Origin: Phyllobacteriaceae bacterium UBA1940
GTDB lineage: Bacteria > Pseudomonadota > Alphaproteobacteria > Rhizobiales > Rhizobiaceae
DNA: 64,000 nucleotides
Assembly: GCA_002336975.1 (NCBI GenBank)
Contig: DDFA01000016.1
Coordinates: forward strand, 8,897-72,896
Direction of reading: 5' to 3'
This document shows, one piece after another, positions 26,879 to 34,687 of the stretch (the first letter of the stretch is position 1; each line of letters opens with the position of its first letter). Position numbers and translations under genes: made by a program. The notes below the pieces were generated by a model that had not been told where the DNA came from, searched no databases, and saw nothing but the letters and a program-made list of their open reading frames with translations.

Positions 26879-27121
26879 CTATTGCAGCATGTGCCGGCGC
26901 ATGGTCTCGGTGACAGGCTCGCCGCGCTCGCGCTCCGAAAGAATGCAGGCGGCCTCGACGATGACGGCCGACGAGGTCGAGCGGACCAGCGAGGTGGCGC
27001 GCATGAGCGCCTCGAGGTCGGCGTGATATTCGCCGAGATCCGCGACCAGGCGCGTCATCAGCTCGTCATTCATGCCCGCCAGCGCTTCAAGCTCGGCGAG
27101 GATCTCGCGTGCGGTCTTCAT
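26879..27121 (-). CDS. Hypothetical phage protein
   Basis: An 80-residue, mostly helical acidic protein (MKTAREILAELEALAGMNDE, later VIVEAACILSERERGEP). No family recognised. Its start overlaps the stop of the next gene upstream (ATGA), consistent with a leftward phage operon. The longer open frame reaching 27415 has a basic Pro/Arg-rich extension that is only the shadow of the upstream gene. Confidence 0.6.
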   Translation of the reverse strand: MKTAREILAELEALAGMNDELMTRLVADLGEYHADLEALMRATSLVRSTSSAVIVEAACILSERERGEPVTETMRRHMLQ

Positions 27122-27384
27122 GGCCTGTGGTCCTTGAGGCGCTTCTCGGCGAGCTGGCCGGCGAGCGTGAGGGAAAGAGAACGGCTGGCCTCGCGCGCCA
27201 GGTGGCGGCGCACGAGCGCGTCGACGAGTGCCTGCGAGAAGCGATGCGGACCGACTTCCCAGGCGGCGCCCGCCTTGCGGATATGGCGATAGTGGCCGAT
27301 GGCGACCAGCGCCAGCTGCTGGCGCCGGGTGAGGATCTTGTGCGGTGCCAGTGCCGCGGGGTTCTCGGAAATGGGCATGGTCAT
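27118..27384 (-). CDS. Hypothetical phage protein
   Basis: An 88-residue protein (PHKILTRRQQLALVAIGHYR, then FSQALVDALVRRHLARE and SLTLAGQLAEKRLKD). The arrangement of helices resembles a small winged-helix or HTH protein, but no family is certain. It overlaps both neighbours by four bases. The ATG at 27384 is preferred because it overlaps the upstream TGA. Confidence 0.6.
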   Translation of the reverse strand: MTMPISENPAALAPHKILTRRQQLALVAIGHYRHIRKAGAAWEVGPHRFSQALVDALVRRHLAREASRSLSLTLAGQLAEKRLKDHRP

Positions 27385-27851
27385 GCTGCGCACTCCTTCG
27401 CGGCTTTGCGGGCATGGATGCGCTCGATCGTCAGGCGCACCGCTTCCATGTTCATTTCGCCGCCCCGCCAGATCCATGGCGGGTTCTCGGGATCGAGCCG
27501 GCCGACGTCGTAGCTGTGCAGCATGTCGAGCAGATAGCCGGGCGTGCCCGGATACGGCGCCGTGTTCCAAAGGTGGCGCAGGATCCTGCGGGTGTTTTCG
27601 CCATAGCCGGCCAAGCGCTGGCGGGCGCGGCGCCAAAGCGCGGCGCGCTGGGCGCGATGCTCCTCCTGCCAGCGATCCCATCTCAGGGCGCGCGCGGCCA
27701 TTACTTCGTCCTCGCTTGGCTGCTGCGCGGCGACCTGCTCGGCAAAGAGGGGAAGCGCCTCTCGCTCGAGGCGCTGCTTGCGTCGCAAAGCGGCGCGCTT
27801 TCGGGCGGTGTCGATGTATGGCCCGTGGCGCTGAGCTTTGACGAACCTCAT
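27381..27851 (-). CDS. Hypothetical phage protein
   Basis: A 156-residue basic protein. The first half is Arg/Glu-rich and helical (KRAALRRKQRLEREALPLFA), the second half has RILRHLWNTAPYPGTPGYLLD and ERIHARKAAKECAA. The conserved PYPGTPGYLLDMLHSYDVGRLDP-like region suggests a real gene found in other rhizobial phages, but I cannot name its role. It overlaps the next gene by four bases. Confidence 0.6.
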   Translation of the reverse strand: MRFVKAQRHGPYIDTARKRAALRRKQRLEREALPLFAEQVAAQQPSEDEVMAARALRWDRWQEEHRAQRAALWRRARQRLAGYGENTRRILRHLWNTAPYPGTPGYLLDMLHSYDVGRLDPENPPWIWRGGEMNMEAVRLTIERIHARKAAKECAA

Positions 27852-28174
27852 GGCCGGCCCGCCTTCCGCGTCATCTCCATGTGCCTGAGCAGCTGCTCCT
27901 CAACGATGGAAATGACAGCATTCTTCAAGAGCAGGTCACCGCTTGGCTTGCTCACCTGTGCGGCCACGCTGCCGATCGTCTGGATGAAGACAATGGACAT
28001 GGCCTGCACGACGACCATGGGGTCGCCGTCCGGACGCATCACCTCGTCGTTGACCCAGGCCGAAAGCTGCTCGATCCATCCGCTGACGGCGCAACGGGCC
28101 ATGGTTCTGGTCACACTACTCCCGCTCGTCAGGGCGTCCTCGAGCGCCATTCCAGAATGGATGCCCCCGTTCAT
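27848..28174 (-). CDS. Hypothetical phage protein
   Basis: A 108-residue protein (CAVSGWIEQLSAWVNDEVM, MVVVQAMSIVFIQTIGSVA). A central hydrophobic helix may pack in a helical bundle or touch the membrane. No family recognised. It overlaps the AlpA-like gene upstream by four bases (ATGA), so it is part of the same leftward operon. Confidence 0.6.
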   Translation of the reverse strand: MNGGIHSGMALEDALTSGSSVTRTMARCAVSGWIEQLSAWVNDEVMRPDGDPMVVVQAMSIVFIQTIGSVAAQVSKPSGDLLLKNAVISIVEEQLLRHMEMTRKAGRP

Positions 28175-28470
28175 GCCGCGTTCCTCGCGACGTACTTCTC
28201 CTCGAGGCGGGAGCGATCGGCGCCGACGCGCAGCGAGACGACGGCGCGGCCGAGGGCCTCGGCTTCGGCCTTGGCCTTGCGGTCAGCATAGGTCTCGTGC
28301 CAGCGCAGGATGGCGGCGCGATTGAAGCGGCCGCCCGGTACGGGGTGCGGCAAGGCTTCCTCGGTGATCAGCCGGCGCTTGTAGCGCGAAAAGGTCTGCG
28401 GGGTGTAGCCGAGAAGGTCGGCGACTTCCTTCGCCGTCATCCATGGCTGGAGATCGTTCTGGGGGATCAT
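28171..28470 (-). CDS. AlpA/excisionase-like helix-turn-helix protein
   Basis: A 99-residue DNA-binding protein. The MerR-like HTH is clear: DLQPWMTAKEVADLLGYTPQTFSRYKRR, then LPHPVPGGRFNRAAILRW, the form found in AlpA regulators and excisionases. It is the first gene of the leftward operon that ends with int, so a role in excision or in int control is likely. The ATG at 28470 has GGGAGAA about 10 bases upstream. Confidence 0.75.
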   Translation of the reverse strand: MIPQNDLQPWMTAKEVADLLGYTPQTFSRYKRRLITEEALPHPVPGGRFNRAAILRWHETYADRKAKAEAEALGRAVVSLRVGADRSRLEEKYVARNAA

Positions 28471-28519
28471 GTTTCGCGTTCTCCCGTGGCTCAATGCAAA
28501 TCAACGCGTGCAAAAGCTC

Positions 28520-28565
28520 TCACCAAATTCATCGATTGGCAAGCGGAACTTCATGAATTTAGTGA
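28520..28565. promoter_or_regulatory. Two opposed half-operators upstream of the leftward operon
   Basis: TCACCAAATTCAT (28520-28532) and ATGAATTTAGTGA (28553-28565) are near-perfect reverse complements, 20 bases apart, just upstream of the AlpA-like gene. The right half repeats the half-site in the operator between the repressor and cro at 29602-29614, so both are likely bound by the phage repressor or Cro. Confidence 0.5.
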
Positions 28566-28773
28566 AAGTGATGATTGCAACGTTGACCTGCAGGCGGCCT
28601 CGGGCGGCGATGTCTTGCTTTTTTCCAAGGATTTCTTTCTGCCCGTGCCCTGCTGGCGAAGGAATTCAAGGCCTCGCTGCCGCCCTCCAATCCTTGAGCA
28701 GCTGCTTCGGCCGATCCTGCTGCAAGGATTTGTGGGAGCCGGCGAAGGAATTCGCGCCATCGCTCAAGGATTT

Positions 28774-28878
28774 GCACCGGGGCAAAATTCAAGACGCCGC
28801 ACCGGGGCGGAATTCATGGTGCCGCGAATCCTTGCACCGGGGCGGAATTCAAGGACTCGCACCGGGGCAAAATCAAAT
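28774..28878. repeat. Four 20-bp direct repeats beside the repressor gene
   Basis: GCACCGGGGC(A/G)(A/G)AATTCA-type repeats begin at 28774, 28799, 28834 and 28859 (steps of 25, 35 and 25 bases). More degenerate pieces (CAAGGATTT, GGCGAAGGAATTC) occur from 28615. They lie in a 437-base stretch (28471-28907) with no convincing gene, between the end of the repressor gene and the leftward operon. They may be iterons or protein-binding sites. Confidence 0.7.
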
Positions 28879-28907
28879 GTGAATGACGGGATTGCGACAG
28901 GCGCCAA

Positions 28908-29522
28908 TCAAGCGGCGGCGGCGCGGCGTTCTCGGAAGGACGCGACGACAACACCGCGAACGACGACACGGTCGTTGTCGATCAGCAGTGGCTTGATCAG
29001 TGTTCGATCGAGCGTGGCCGCCATGAGGAAGGGATCTTCGAATATGCGGAAGACGGTCTCGGTGCGGCCGGCGCGATCATAGACCTGCGCGCAGACGACG
29101 TCGCCCGGTTCGGGTCTTGCATTAAGGTCGACAACGAGAACATCGCCGGGCAGATAGCCTGCGGCCTCAAGCGACCGGGATTTCAGCACCCACGGGTCTA
29201 TGCCGTTGCGTTCGCCCTGTAGCGCCTTGACGGCGCCGTCCACGGTCGCCAGCGGCTCTGCCTCGTATTTGATGCTTTCGCTTTCTGCGAGGCCGCGGGC
29301 CTTTGTGTGCTGCGAGAATTCGTAGGCCCGGATGCCGGAGGCTTCCTCGATGGCCGCGATCGTTGCCGGCTCAAGCGTGGCCTGGTTGGCCGGATCGTTC
29401 TTGAACTTGGAGTAGGTCGAAGGATTTCTATCCGTGCGGCGGGCCAATTCGGCCACGCGCCATCGCTTCGTCCGGAGGACGAATTCCAACCACTGCAACT
29501 GTTGTCGACGCTCGTTTTCCAC
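28908..29522 (-). CDS. CI/LexA-like phage repressor
   Basis: A 204-residue repressor: an N-terminal HTH (VAELARRTDRNPSTYSKF) and a C-terminal S24-like fold (SRSLEAAGYLPGDVLVVD, DVVCAQVYDRAGRTETVFRI). The catalytic Ser of the fold is present in SLEAAGYLPGD, but the Lys aligned with TVKR of LexA is Phe (TVFRI), so self-cleavage may not work. It starts with GTG and is divergent from the cro-like gene, with an operator between. It should maintain lysogeny. Confidence 0.85.
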   Translation of the reverse strand: MENERRQQLQWLEFVLRTKRWRVAELARRTDRNPSTYSKFKNDPANQATLEPATIAAIEEASGIRAYEFSQHTKARGLAESESIKYEAEPLATVDGAVKALQGERNGIDPWVLKSRSLEAAGYLPGDVLVVDLNARPEPGDVVCAQVYDRAGRTETVFRIFEDPFLMAATLDRTLIKPLLIDNDRVVVRGVVVASFRERRAAAA

Positions 29523-29590
29523 AACGCAAAACTAAGGTGGAACCGTTCATTAAAACATGCTGCGGAATTCACTTGACCAAATCACGCAAA

Positions 29591-29614
29591 TCACTTTTTT
29601 CATGAATTACGTGA
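29591..29614. promoter_or_regulatory. Near-palindromic operator between repressor and cro genes
   Basis: A 24-bp near-perfect palindrome centred on TTCATGAA, with outer TCAC and GTGA. A further TCAC half-site is found at 29582 in ATCACGCAAATCAC. It lies upstream of both divergent regulator genes, the expected place of a lambdoid right/left operator. A TTGACC (29573) in front may be the -35 of the rightward promoter. Confidence 0.65.
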
Positions 29615-29631
29615 AACGGAAAGAGTGTGTG

Positions 29632-29847
29632 ATGGTTCTGACCTGGAAAGTTGTTGATGGCTGGCGCGCCGAGCGGCGGCTGGAGATCTCCGATCTGGCG
29701 AGGCGGGCCGGCATACCCGAGCGGACGATCTACATGGGGCTGCGGAACAATTCCCGTCTGCGGGCCGGTACGCTCGGCGCGATGAAGGTCGTTTTCCCGG
29801 AGAAGTTCGACGAGCGCGGAGAGCCGCGCAACGGCGGTGCGGCATGA
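29632..29847 (+). CDS. Cro-like helix-turn-helix regulator
   Basis: A 71-residue DNA-binding protein with an HTH at LEISDLARRAGIPERTIYMG. Position (first gene rightward, divergent from the repressor) suggests the Cro role of turning off the repressor and starting lytic growth. The ATG at 29632 follows GGAAAGAG; the earlier in-frame ATG at 29602 lies inside the operator and would be poorly translated. Confidence 0.7.
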   Translation: MVLTWKVVDGWRAERRLEISDLARRAGIPERTIYMGLRNNSRLRAGTLGAMKVVFPEKFDERGEPRNGGAA

Positions 29848-30137
29848 GACGGATCGCCGCGATCGCCTATAGCTGCGAGATCGACCGCGACCCGGTGCGC
29901 AACCGTGCGAACCATCAGGCGATGGTCGATCGCCTCAATTCCATCATCGGCGACGACGGCTGGGCCGGTGTCGAGGTTGCGAGCCTCTACACCCACAAGG
30001 GCGACACCTTTGTCGAGATCGAGCCGGGCGACGCCACGCTGACGCTCGAGCTTTTGCGCGGGGTCAAGGCCAGTGGTGGCCGCCGGCGGCCGCGCGTCGA
30101 GCCTGAATTCGATGGCGAGCAGGGGAGGTTGATCTGA
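29844..30137 (+). CDS. Hypothetical phage protein
   Basis: A 97-residue protein (ANHQAMVDRLNSIIGDDGWA, then GDTFVEIEPGDATLTLELLR). No family recognised. It begins with ATGA overlapping the cro-like stop, and its own stop overlaps the next start, so it belongs to the early rightward operon. The C-terminus is Arg-rich. Confidence 0.6.
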   Translation: MRRIAAIAYSCEIDRDPVRNRANHQAMVDRLNSIIGDDGWAGVEVASLYTHKGDTFVEIEPGDATLTLELLRGVKASGGRRRPRVEPEFDGEQGRLI

Positions 30138-31078
30138 TGGCTGAGAACTCCGGTATCTCCTGGACACGGCACACCTGGAACCCCTGGATCGGCTGCACGA
30201 AGATTTCGCCGGCCTGTGACGGCTGCTATGCCGAGGCGCTGATGGACAAGCGCTTCAGCCGGGCACAGTGGGGCAACCATCCGCGCGCGCGCACCGGTGC
30301 CCACACCTGGAACGATCCTTTCCGTTGGCAGCGCCAGGCCGAAAAAGATGGCGATCGGCCGTTCGTGTTCTGCGCTTCGCTTGCGGACATCTTCGACAAC
30401 CAGGTCGATCCGCAGTGGCGGGTCGATGCTTTCGACGTCATGCGCCGCACGCCACGGCTGGTCTATCTGCTGCTGACGAAGCGGCCACAGACCATTGTGA
30501 AGCTCTCGGACGCCGCCGGCGGACTGCCATCAAACGCGGCGCTCGGCACGACGGTCGAGGATCAAAAGCGGGCGGATATCAATCTGGCGGCGCTCGAGGT
30601 CGCCAGGATCGAGTTGCAGCCGCTCTTCACATTCGGCTCGTTCGAGCCGTTGCTGGGGCCTGTCATCATTCCGCCGGGGCTGATGCCGGGGTGGATCATC
30701 ACCGGCGGCGAGACCGACCAGGGCACGCACCTTGCGCGGCCCACGCATCCCGGCTGGTTCCGTTCGCTGCGTGACCAGGCGGCGGCTGCGGGGGTGCCCT
30801 ATCACCACAAGCAGAATGGTGAGTGGGTGTCGGTCTCGGAAGTGTCAGGGCCGGGTCAGCATTTCACTTTCGGCGACGGCGCGACCGTGCGGCGGACAGG
30901 AAAACGGCTTTCGGGCCGCACTCTCGACCATGTCGAGCACAATACATTTCCAGAGGTGGCGGCACGACGGGCGAGCTTGTTCCGATCGTCGAGCAGCTTG
31001 CGCGCTGCACCAGCCACTCCGAGCGGGCGCTGTGGTTGCTTGCCTGCCCGATCGACATGCTGCGTCGGTACGAAATGA
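30137..31078 (+). CDS. Phage Gp37/Gp68 family protein (DUF5131)
   Basis: A 313-residue protein of the Gp37/Gp68 family. The N-terminal three-cysteine motif is NPWIGCTKISPACDGCYAE, followed by RFSRAQWGNHP, FVFCASLADIFD and VYLLLTKRPQTI, then GWIITGGETDQGTHLARPTH. The Cys layout suggests a metal site in a TIM-barrel-like fold, but the biochemical role is unknown. The last 35 residues after HNTFPEVAA are unlike the family and may simply be read through into the next gene. Confidence 0.85.
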   Translation: MAENSGISWTRHTWNPWIGCTKISPACDGCYAEALMDKRFSRAQWGNHPRARTGAHTWNDPFRWQRQAEKDGDRPFVFCASLADIFDNQVDPQWRVDAFDVMRRTPRLVYLLLTKRPQTIVKLSDAAGGLPSNAALGTTVEDQKRADINLAALEVARIELQPLFTFGSFEPLLGPVIIPPGLMPGWIITGGETDQGTHLARPTHPGWFRSLRDQAAAAGVPYHHKQNGEWVSVSEVSGPGQHFTFGDGATVRRTGKRLSGRTLDHVEHNTFPEVAARRASLFRSSSSLRAAPATPSGRCGCLPARSTCCVGTK

Positions 31079-31293
31079 CGATCCGCAACCGGCTGATGCT
31101 CGCCGGTTGCCATGCCGGCCTCGACTATCTGGAGGTCCTGCGTGTCGTGATGAGCGCCACGCGCGGGCCAGAGACCGGGCTGCCCACCAATTCCTCTGTC
31201 GAGCTGCTCCTGGCGGCCGCCGACCGGCTGCGAGGCTGGGCGGCGGAGCGGGATGGATACGACACGCAAGCCGACGATCCGACTGACCTTTAG
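31057..31293 (+). CDS. Hypothetical phage protein
   Basis: A 78-residue helical protein (MLRRYEMTIRNRLMLAGCHA, VELLLAAADRLRGWAAERDG). Start is uncertain: 31075 would give an ATGA overlap with the DUF5131 stop, as elsewhere in this operon, while sense-like sequence (LARCTSHSERALWLLACPID) continues upstream of both without a start codon. No family recognised. Confidence 0.5.
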   Translation: MLRRYEMTIRNRLMLAGCHAGLDYLEVLRVVMSATRGPETGLPTNSSVELLLAAADRLRGWAAERDGYDTQADDPTDL

Positions 31294-31348
31294 ACAATCA
31301 AGACCATGCCGATTTGTACTGCGTTCGGCCTTTCGTACAGGGCTGGAA

Positions 31349-31900
31349 ATGAATTGCATTGCCGACATCGATGCCGCTATCCGATCCGCCGGCCTCAACG
31401 AGGGCGACGTGCTGCGCGCCGCCGGCGTCGAGGCGCGCTACCTTTCGCAGATCCGGCGCGGGCGTCGCACCTTCACGAGCACCATGGCCCGCCGCCTGCA
31501 GTTGGCGATCGCCGAGCTGAAGCGGATCCAGAAGCTTGCCGAGCGGGAGAAGGATGCGGACGGCAAGACGCCCTGGCAGAGCAGGGCGGCGGCGCAATAC
31601 CGGCTCTGCATATCCTTCGTCGCGCATGCCAGCGGCGTGCTGCCACGCTTCATCCTCGATGCCGATCCCGGCCGGCGGGCGACGGCCGATCCGCAATGGC
31701 TGCGGGCCGCCAGGCTGCGCCGGATCGCCCTCTACATTGCCAGCCAATATCTCAACATCCCGCAAGCCGATCTCGCCCGCGCCGCCTCGATGAGCAAGGC
31801 GAATGTGTGCAAGGCGCTGCAGGACCTCGAGGAGATCCGCGAAGGCGATCCCGAAATATCGCGGATCCTCGCGGCCGTCGAAGGAGCGTTCGAAGGATGA
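31349..31900 (+). CDS. Phage HTH regulatory protein
   Basis: A 183-residue protein with an N-terminal HTH (VLRAAGVEARYLSQIRRGRR) and a second HTH-like C-terminal segment (LNIPQADLARAASMSKANVC). This two-domain form suggests a DNA-binding role in early regulation or replication start, by inference only. The ATG at 31349 follows GGGCTGGAA. Its stop overlaps the next start (ATGA). Confidence 0.65.
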   Translation: MNCIADIDAAIRSAGLNEGDVLRAAGVEARYLSQIRRGRRTFTSTMARRLQLAIAELKRIQKLAEREKDADGKTPWQSRAAAQYRLCISFVAHASGVLPRFILDADPGRRATADPQWLRAARLRRIALYIASQYLNIPQADLARAASMSKANVCKALQDLEEIREGDPEISRILAAVEGAFEG

Positions 31901-32286
31901 ACTGGGCGGATTATCAGGTCGGCCGGCGGGTCGCTTGCGTCAAGGATGGCAGCGCCGTCTGTCGGCTGCATTGCTCGATCTGGCCAATTCTCGGGCGCGT
32001 CTACACGATCAAGGCATCCCGGATGGGGGCGAACGAACACGGCGAAGAAATTCTCGGCCTGCGGTTCGACGAGTTCGAGGCTTACAGCATTGCCGAGTTT
32101 CGGCCGGAAGACGGCTATTGGTGGTTTCCCGCGCGGTCGTTCCGGCCGCTCGATGAGCGCCGCCTCGACCAGTTCCGCAAGTTGCTGACGCCGGCGCCGA
32201 AGGTGAGGGCGGCGGCCGACTATCACGCCGCCGGCACGCGGACCTATCTTTTGGCGCTGCCGCCCAAGATGAGGGCGCCGGCATGA
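31897..32286 (+). CDS. Hypothetical phage protein
   Basis: A 129-residue protein. The N-terminal half (VGRRVACVKDGSAVCRLHCS, then LGRVYTIKASRMGANEHGEE) has the beta-rich pattern of small phage proteins that contain a VG-x(3)VC-x-D motif. The C-terminus carries AGTRTYLLALPPKMRAP. It overlaps both neighbours by four bases. Function unknown. Confidence 0.65.
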   Translation: MNWADYQVGRRVACVKDGSAVCRLHCSIWPILGRVYTIKASRMGANEHGEEILGLRFDEFEAYSIAEFRPEDGYWWFPARSFRPLDERRLDQFRKLLTPAPKVRAAADYHAAGTRTYLLALPPKMRAPA

Positions 32287-33422
32287 GCCAGCATAACGAT
32301 CTGCCAGAAATCAAGCAGGGCCTGAAAGACCGGATCGATGCGGTCTGCCTGCGCCTGTTGCCGGACGGGCGACGGATGGGGCGGCTTTGGGTTTCGAACA
32401 ATCCGGTAACCGGCGACTATCGGCAGACGCCGGAGTTCAAGGTGGCGCTGACGCGCGACGTCGGCGCCTGGAAGGATTGGCGCACCGGCGACAAGGGCGA
32501 CGTGATCAAGCTCGTCCAGTACCTCACGTCTGGCGGCGACATGACCAGCCGGGACAGCTTTCGCCAGGCGCTCGACTGGTCGCGCGATTTCCTCGGCTTG
32601 CGCAGCATGAGCCCGCAGCAGCGCCGCCAGATGAGCGCGCGCGCGGCCGAGGCGCGCCAGGAGGCCGAGCGCAAGGAAGCCGAGGAGCGGATCGGCCGCA
32701 TGCTGAAAGCCGAAAAGCTGTTTCATCGCGGCTATCAGGACGGCGCGGCCAGCACGGCCGAGGCCTATGCCCGCCGGTATTTCGCGGTGCGGGGCATACC
32801 GCTCGAGACCTGGCCGAACCGGGATCTGGCGACGTTTCGCTTTACCGAGGCGCAGGAATTCTGGGCGCGTGCGCAGTTTCGCCACGAAAACGGCCGGCGC
32901 ATCAAGATCGTCGAGGGGCCGCGCTTTCCCTGCATCTACGCGGCCGGCCGCCTGCCGACCGGGCAGGTTTCGGCGGTGCACATGACGTTCCTCGACCCTA
33001 TGGGGCCGCGCAAGCTGCCGATCGTCGATCCCAAGACGGAAAACTCCAAGGTGATGTTTGGTCCCTGGGATGGCGGCGCGATCATTCGCCTGACCCACGG
33101 CCCGGAGGGCCAGCCGCCGGAGACAGCGCGCGAAGCGCATCCCCTGATCATGGGAGAAGGCATCGAGACCACGGCCTCGATGGCGCGCACGGCGCCGGAA
33201 GCGCGCGCCTGGGCCGCCGGCAGCCTCGCCAACATGTTGCATGCGCCCGTCTGGCTGCCCTGCGTCTCGTCGATCGTGCTGCTGAAAGACCACTTCAAGC
33301 ACAAGACCACCGAAAAGCAATTCGACCAGGTCTGCGAGGCGATGGACCGCAGCGGCAAGCCATGGATCGCCGTCGACAGCATCGAGGGTAACGATTTCAA
33401 CGACCTGATACAGGAGGTTTAG
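32283..33422 (+). CDS. Toprim-domain DNA primase
   Basis: A 379-residue primase-like protein. The N-terminal part (residues 45-110, DVGAWKDWRTGDKGDVIKL) resembles the region before the Toprim domain in phage primases. A Glu/Arg-rich helix links to the Toprim domain: HPLIMGEGIETTASMA with the metal-binding Glu, SIVLLKDH, and GNDFNDLIQ. It would make primers for phage DNA replication together with the helicase at 38742. Confidence 0.85.
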   Translation: MSQHNDLPEIKQGLKDRIDAVCLRLLPDGRRMGRLWVSNNPVTGDYRQTPEFKVALTRDVGAWKDWRTGDKGDVIKLVQYLTSGGDMTSRDSFRQALDWSRDFLGLRSMSPQQRRQMSARAAEARQEAERKEAEERIGRMLKAEKLFHRGYQDGAASTAEAYARRYFAVRGIPLETWPNRDLATFRFTEAQEFWARAQFRHENGRRIKIVEGPRFPCIYAAGRLPTGQVSAVHMTFLDPMGPRKLPIVDPKTENSKVMFGPWDGGAIIRLTHGPEGQPPETAREAHPLIMGEGIETTASMARTAPEARAWAAGSLANMLHAPVWLPCVSSIVLLKDHFKHKTTEKQFDQVCEAMDRSGKPWIAVDSIEGNDFNDLIQEV

Positions 33423-33809
33423 GTGAGCTACGAAGCTTTTGGCGAACCCGACGACAGTCCATACGAGGCGGCGATCGAGGCCGGCTGGATCGATCCCGAC
33501 GATCTTTCCAAGGCGATGTCCGACGTCATGGCGGAACGCGACCGGCAGGAGAACGTCGAAGGCTTCACGGCGGATCACGACGATCAATATGACGACGGCC
33601 AGCTCGAGCGCGCCGCCGCGTCCTACGCGCTGTTCGACTGCCGGCGCGTTGGCCATTGGTTCATCAATGACATCTGGGCCTGGTCGTCGAAGTGGTGGAA
33701 GCCGCGGTCGCACCGGGAGAACCTGGTGCGTGCTGCCGCTCTTCTGATTGCCGCGATCGAGAAGATCGATCGCGCCTCCTCCACAGGACATTCTGGGGTT
33801 AAGCCATGA
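33423..33809 (+). CDS. MazG-like / dATP-dGTP diphosphohydrolase-type phage protein
   Basis: A 128-residue protein with the conserved phage pattern VMAERDRQENVEGFTADHDD, QLERAAASYAL, WWKPRSHRENLVRAAALLIA. This all-helical layout with E-x-x-R-Q, D-x-x-x-D and WWKP is seen in phage proteins annotated as NTP pyrophosphohydrolase-like. A role in trimming the nucleotide pool is probable but not shown. It starts with GTG directly after the primase stop. Confidence 0.65.
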   Translation: MSYEAFGEPDDSPYEAAIEAGWIDPDDLSKAMSDVMAERDRQENVEGFTADHDDQYDDGQLERAAASYALFDCRRVGHWFINDIWAWSSKWWKPRSHRENLVRAAALLIAAIEKIDRASSTGHSGVKP

Positions 33810-34687
33810 TCCCCGACATCTGCATTTATCACGCCAATTGCGACGATGGTTTTGCCGCCGCCTACGCGGTCTGGAGAAGGTTTGGCGATGCCGTAAAGTT
33901 CATCCCTGCCCAATACGGCGCCGACATTCCGGACGTTGTAGGCAAGGATGTCCTGATCGTAGACTTCTCGTTCAAAAAGCCGGAAATGCAGCGGCTCGCC
34001 GGTGAGGCGAAGCGCATCATCGTGCTCGACCACCACAAGACGGCTGAGGCGGAGCTTTCCGACTTCACCAGGCTGGAATGCGTCGGCGGGCCATTCGAGA
34101 AGCGGTACGCTGACAGGCTTCTTGCCGGCGTGGGCGTCTGTTTCGACATGAACAAGTCTGGTTGCCGCCTCGCATGGGAATATTGTTTCGGCGATATGCC
34201 TATGCCCGGCTGGTTTGCCGCCGTAGAGGATCGAGACCTGTGGCGCTTCGCGCTGCCCGCGACGAAAGAAATATGCATTTCGATCCGGTCGCATCCCCGA
34301 GACTTCAACGTCTGGGATGGCTTCGACGCCGGCGAGCTTGCAGCCGAGGGCGCAGCGATCCAGCGCTATGTTGACATGATCGTCAGCAACATCTGCGACA
34401 CTGCCTTCGTCGAGAACATTGGCGGCCACGATGTACCGGTGGCGGCATGCTCCTATGATTTCGTTTCCGAAACCGCGAACCAGCTTCTCCAGCGCAATCC
34501 CGACGCGCCATTCGCGGCGTGTATCGTTCGCTCCTATGACGGCGTGACCTATTCGCTGCGGTCGATGGATGACCGAATGGACGTTTCCGAGATTGCCAAA
34601 GCCAACGGCGGTGGTGGGCATCGCAATGCCGCCGGCTTCCGTGCCAAGGCAACCGCCAGCAATGCGAAGGGGCAGGACCATGCTTAG
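33806..34687 (+). CDS. DHH family phosphoesterase
   Basis: A 293-residue DHH/DHHA1 phosphoesterase. The metal-binding motifs are HANCDDGFAAAYA, VLIVDFSFKK and IIVLDHHKTAEAELS, and the C-terminal DHHA1 substrate loop is NGGGGHRNAAGFR. Relatives are oligoribonucleases, RecJ-like exonucleases or cyclic dinucleotide phosphodiesterases. In this phage it may process short RNA/DNA or a nucleotide signal; the substrate cannot be told. It overlaps its upstream gene by ATGA. Confidence 0.9.
   Translation: MIPDICIYHANCDDGFAAAYAVWRRFGDAVKFIPAQYGADIPDVVGKDVLIVDFSFKKPEMQRLAGEAKRIIVLDHHKTAEAELSDFTRLECVGGPFEKRYADRLLAGVGVCFDMNKSGCRLAWEYCFGDMPMPGWFAAVEDRDLWRFALPATKEICISIRSHPRDFNVWDGFDAGELAAEGAAIQRYVDMIVSNICDTAFVENIGGHDVPVAACSYDFVSETANQLLQRNPDAPFAACIVRSYDGVTYSLRSMDDRMDVSEIAKANGGGGHRNAAGFRAKATASNAKGQDHA

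Noticed and set aside
26879..27415. 178-residue leftward frame
   Set aside because: Only the last 80 residues look coding; the first part is a Pro/Arg-rich shadow of the gene at 27118-27384.
28774..28878. CRISPR array
   Set aside because: Units are spaced unevenly with only 5-15 bases between, too short for spacers, and there are no cas genes.
28469..28882. 137-residue rightward frame over the 20-bp repeats
   Set aside because: Its repeat-like peptides come from the DNA repeats, and composition is not protein-like.
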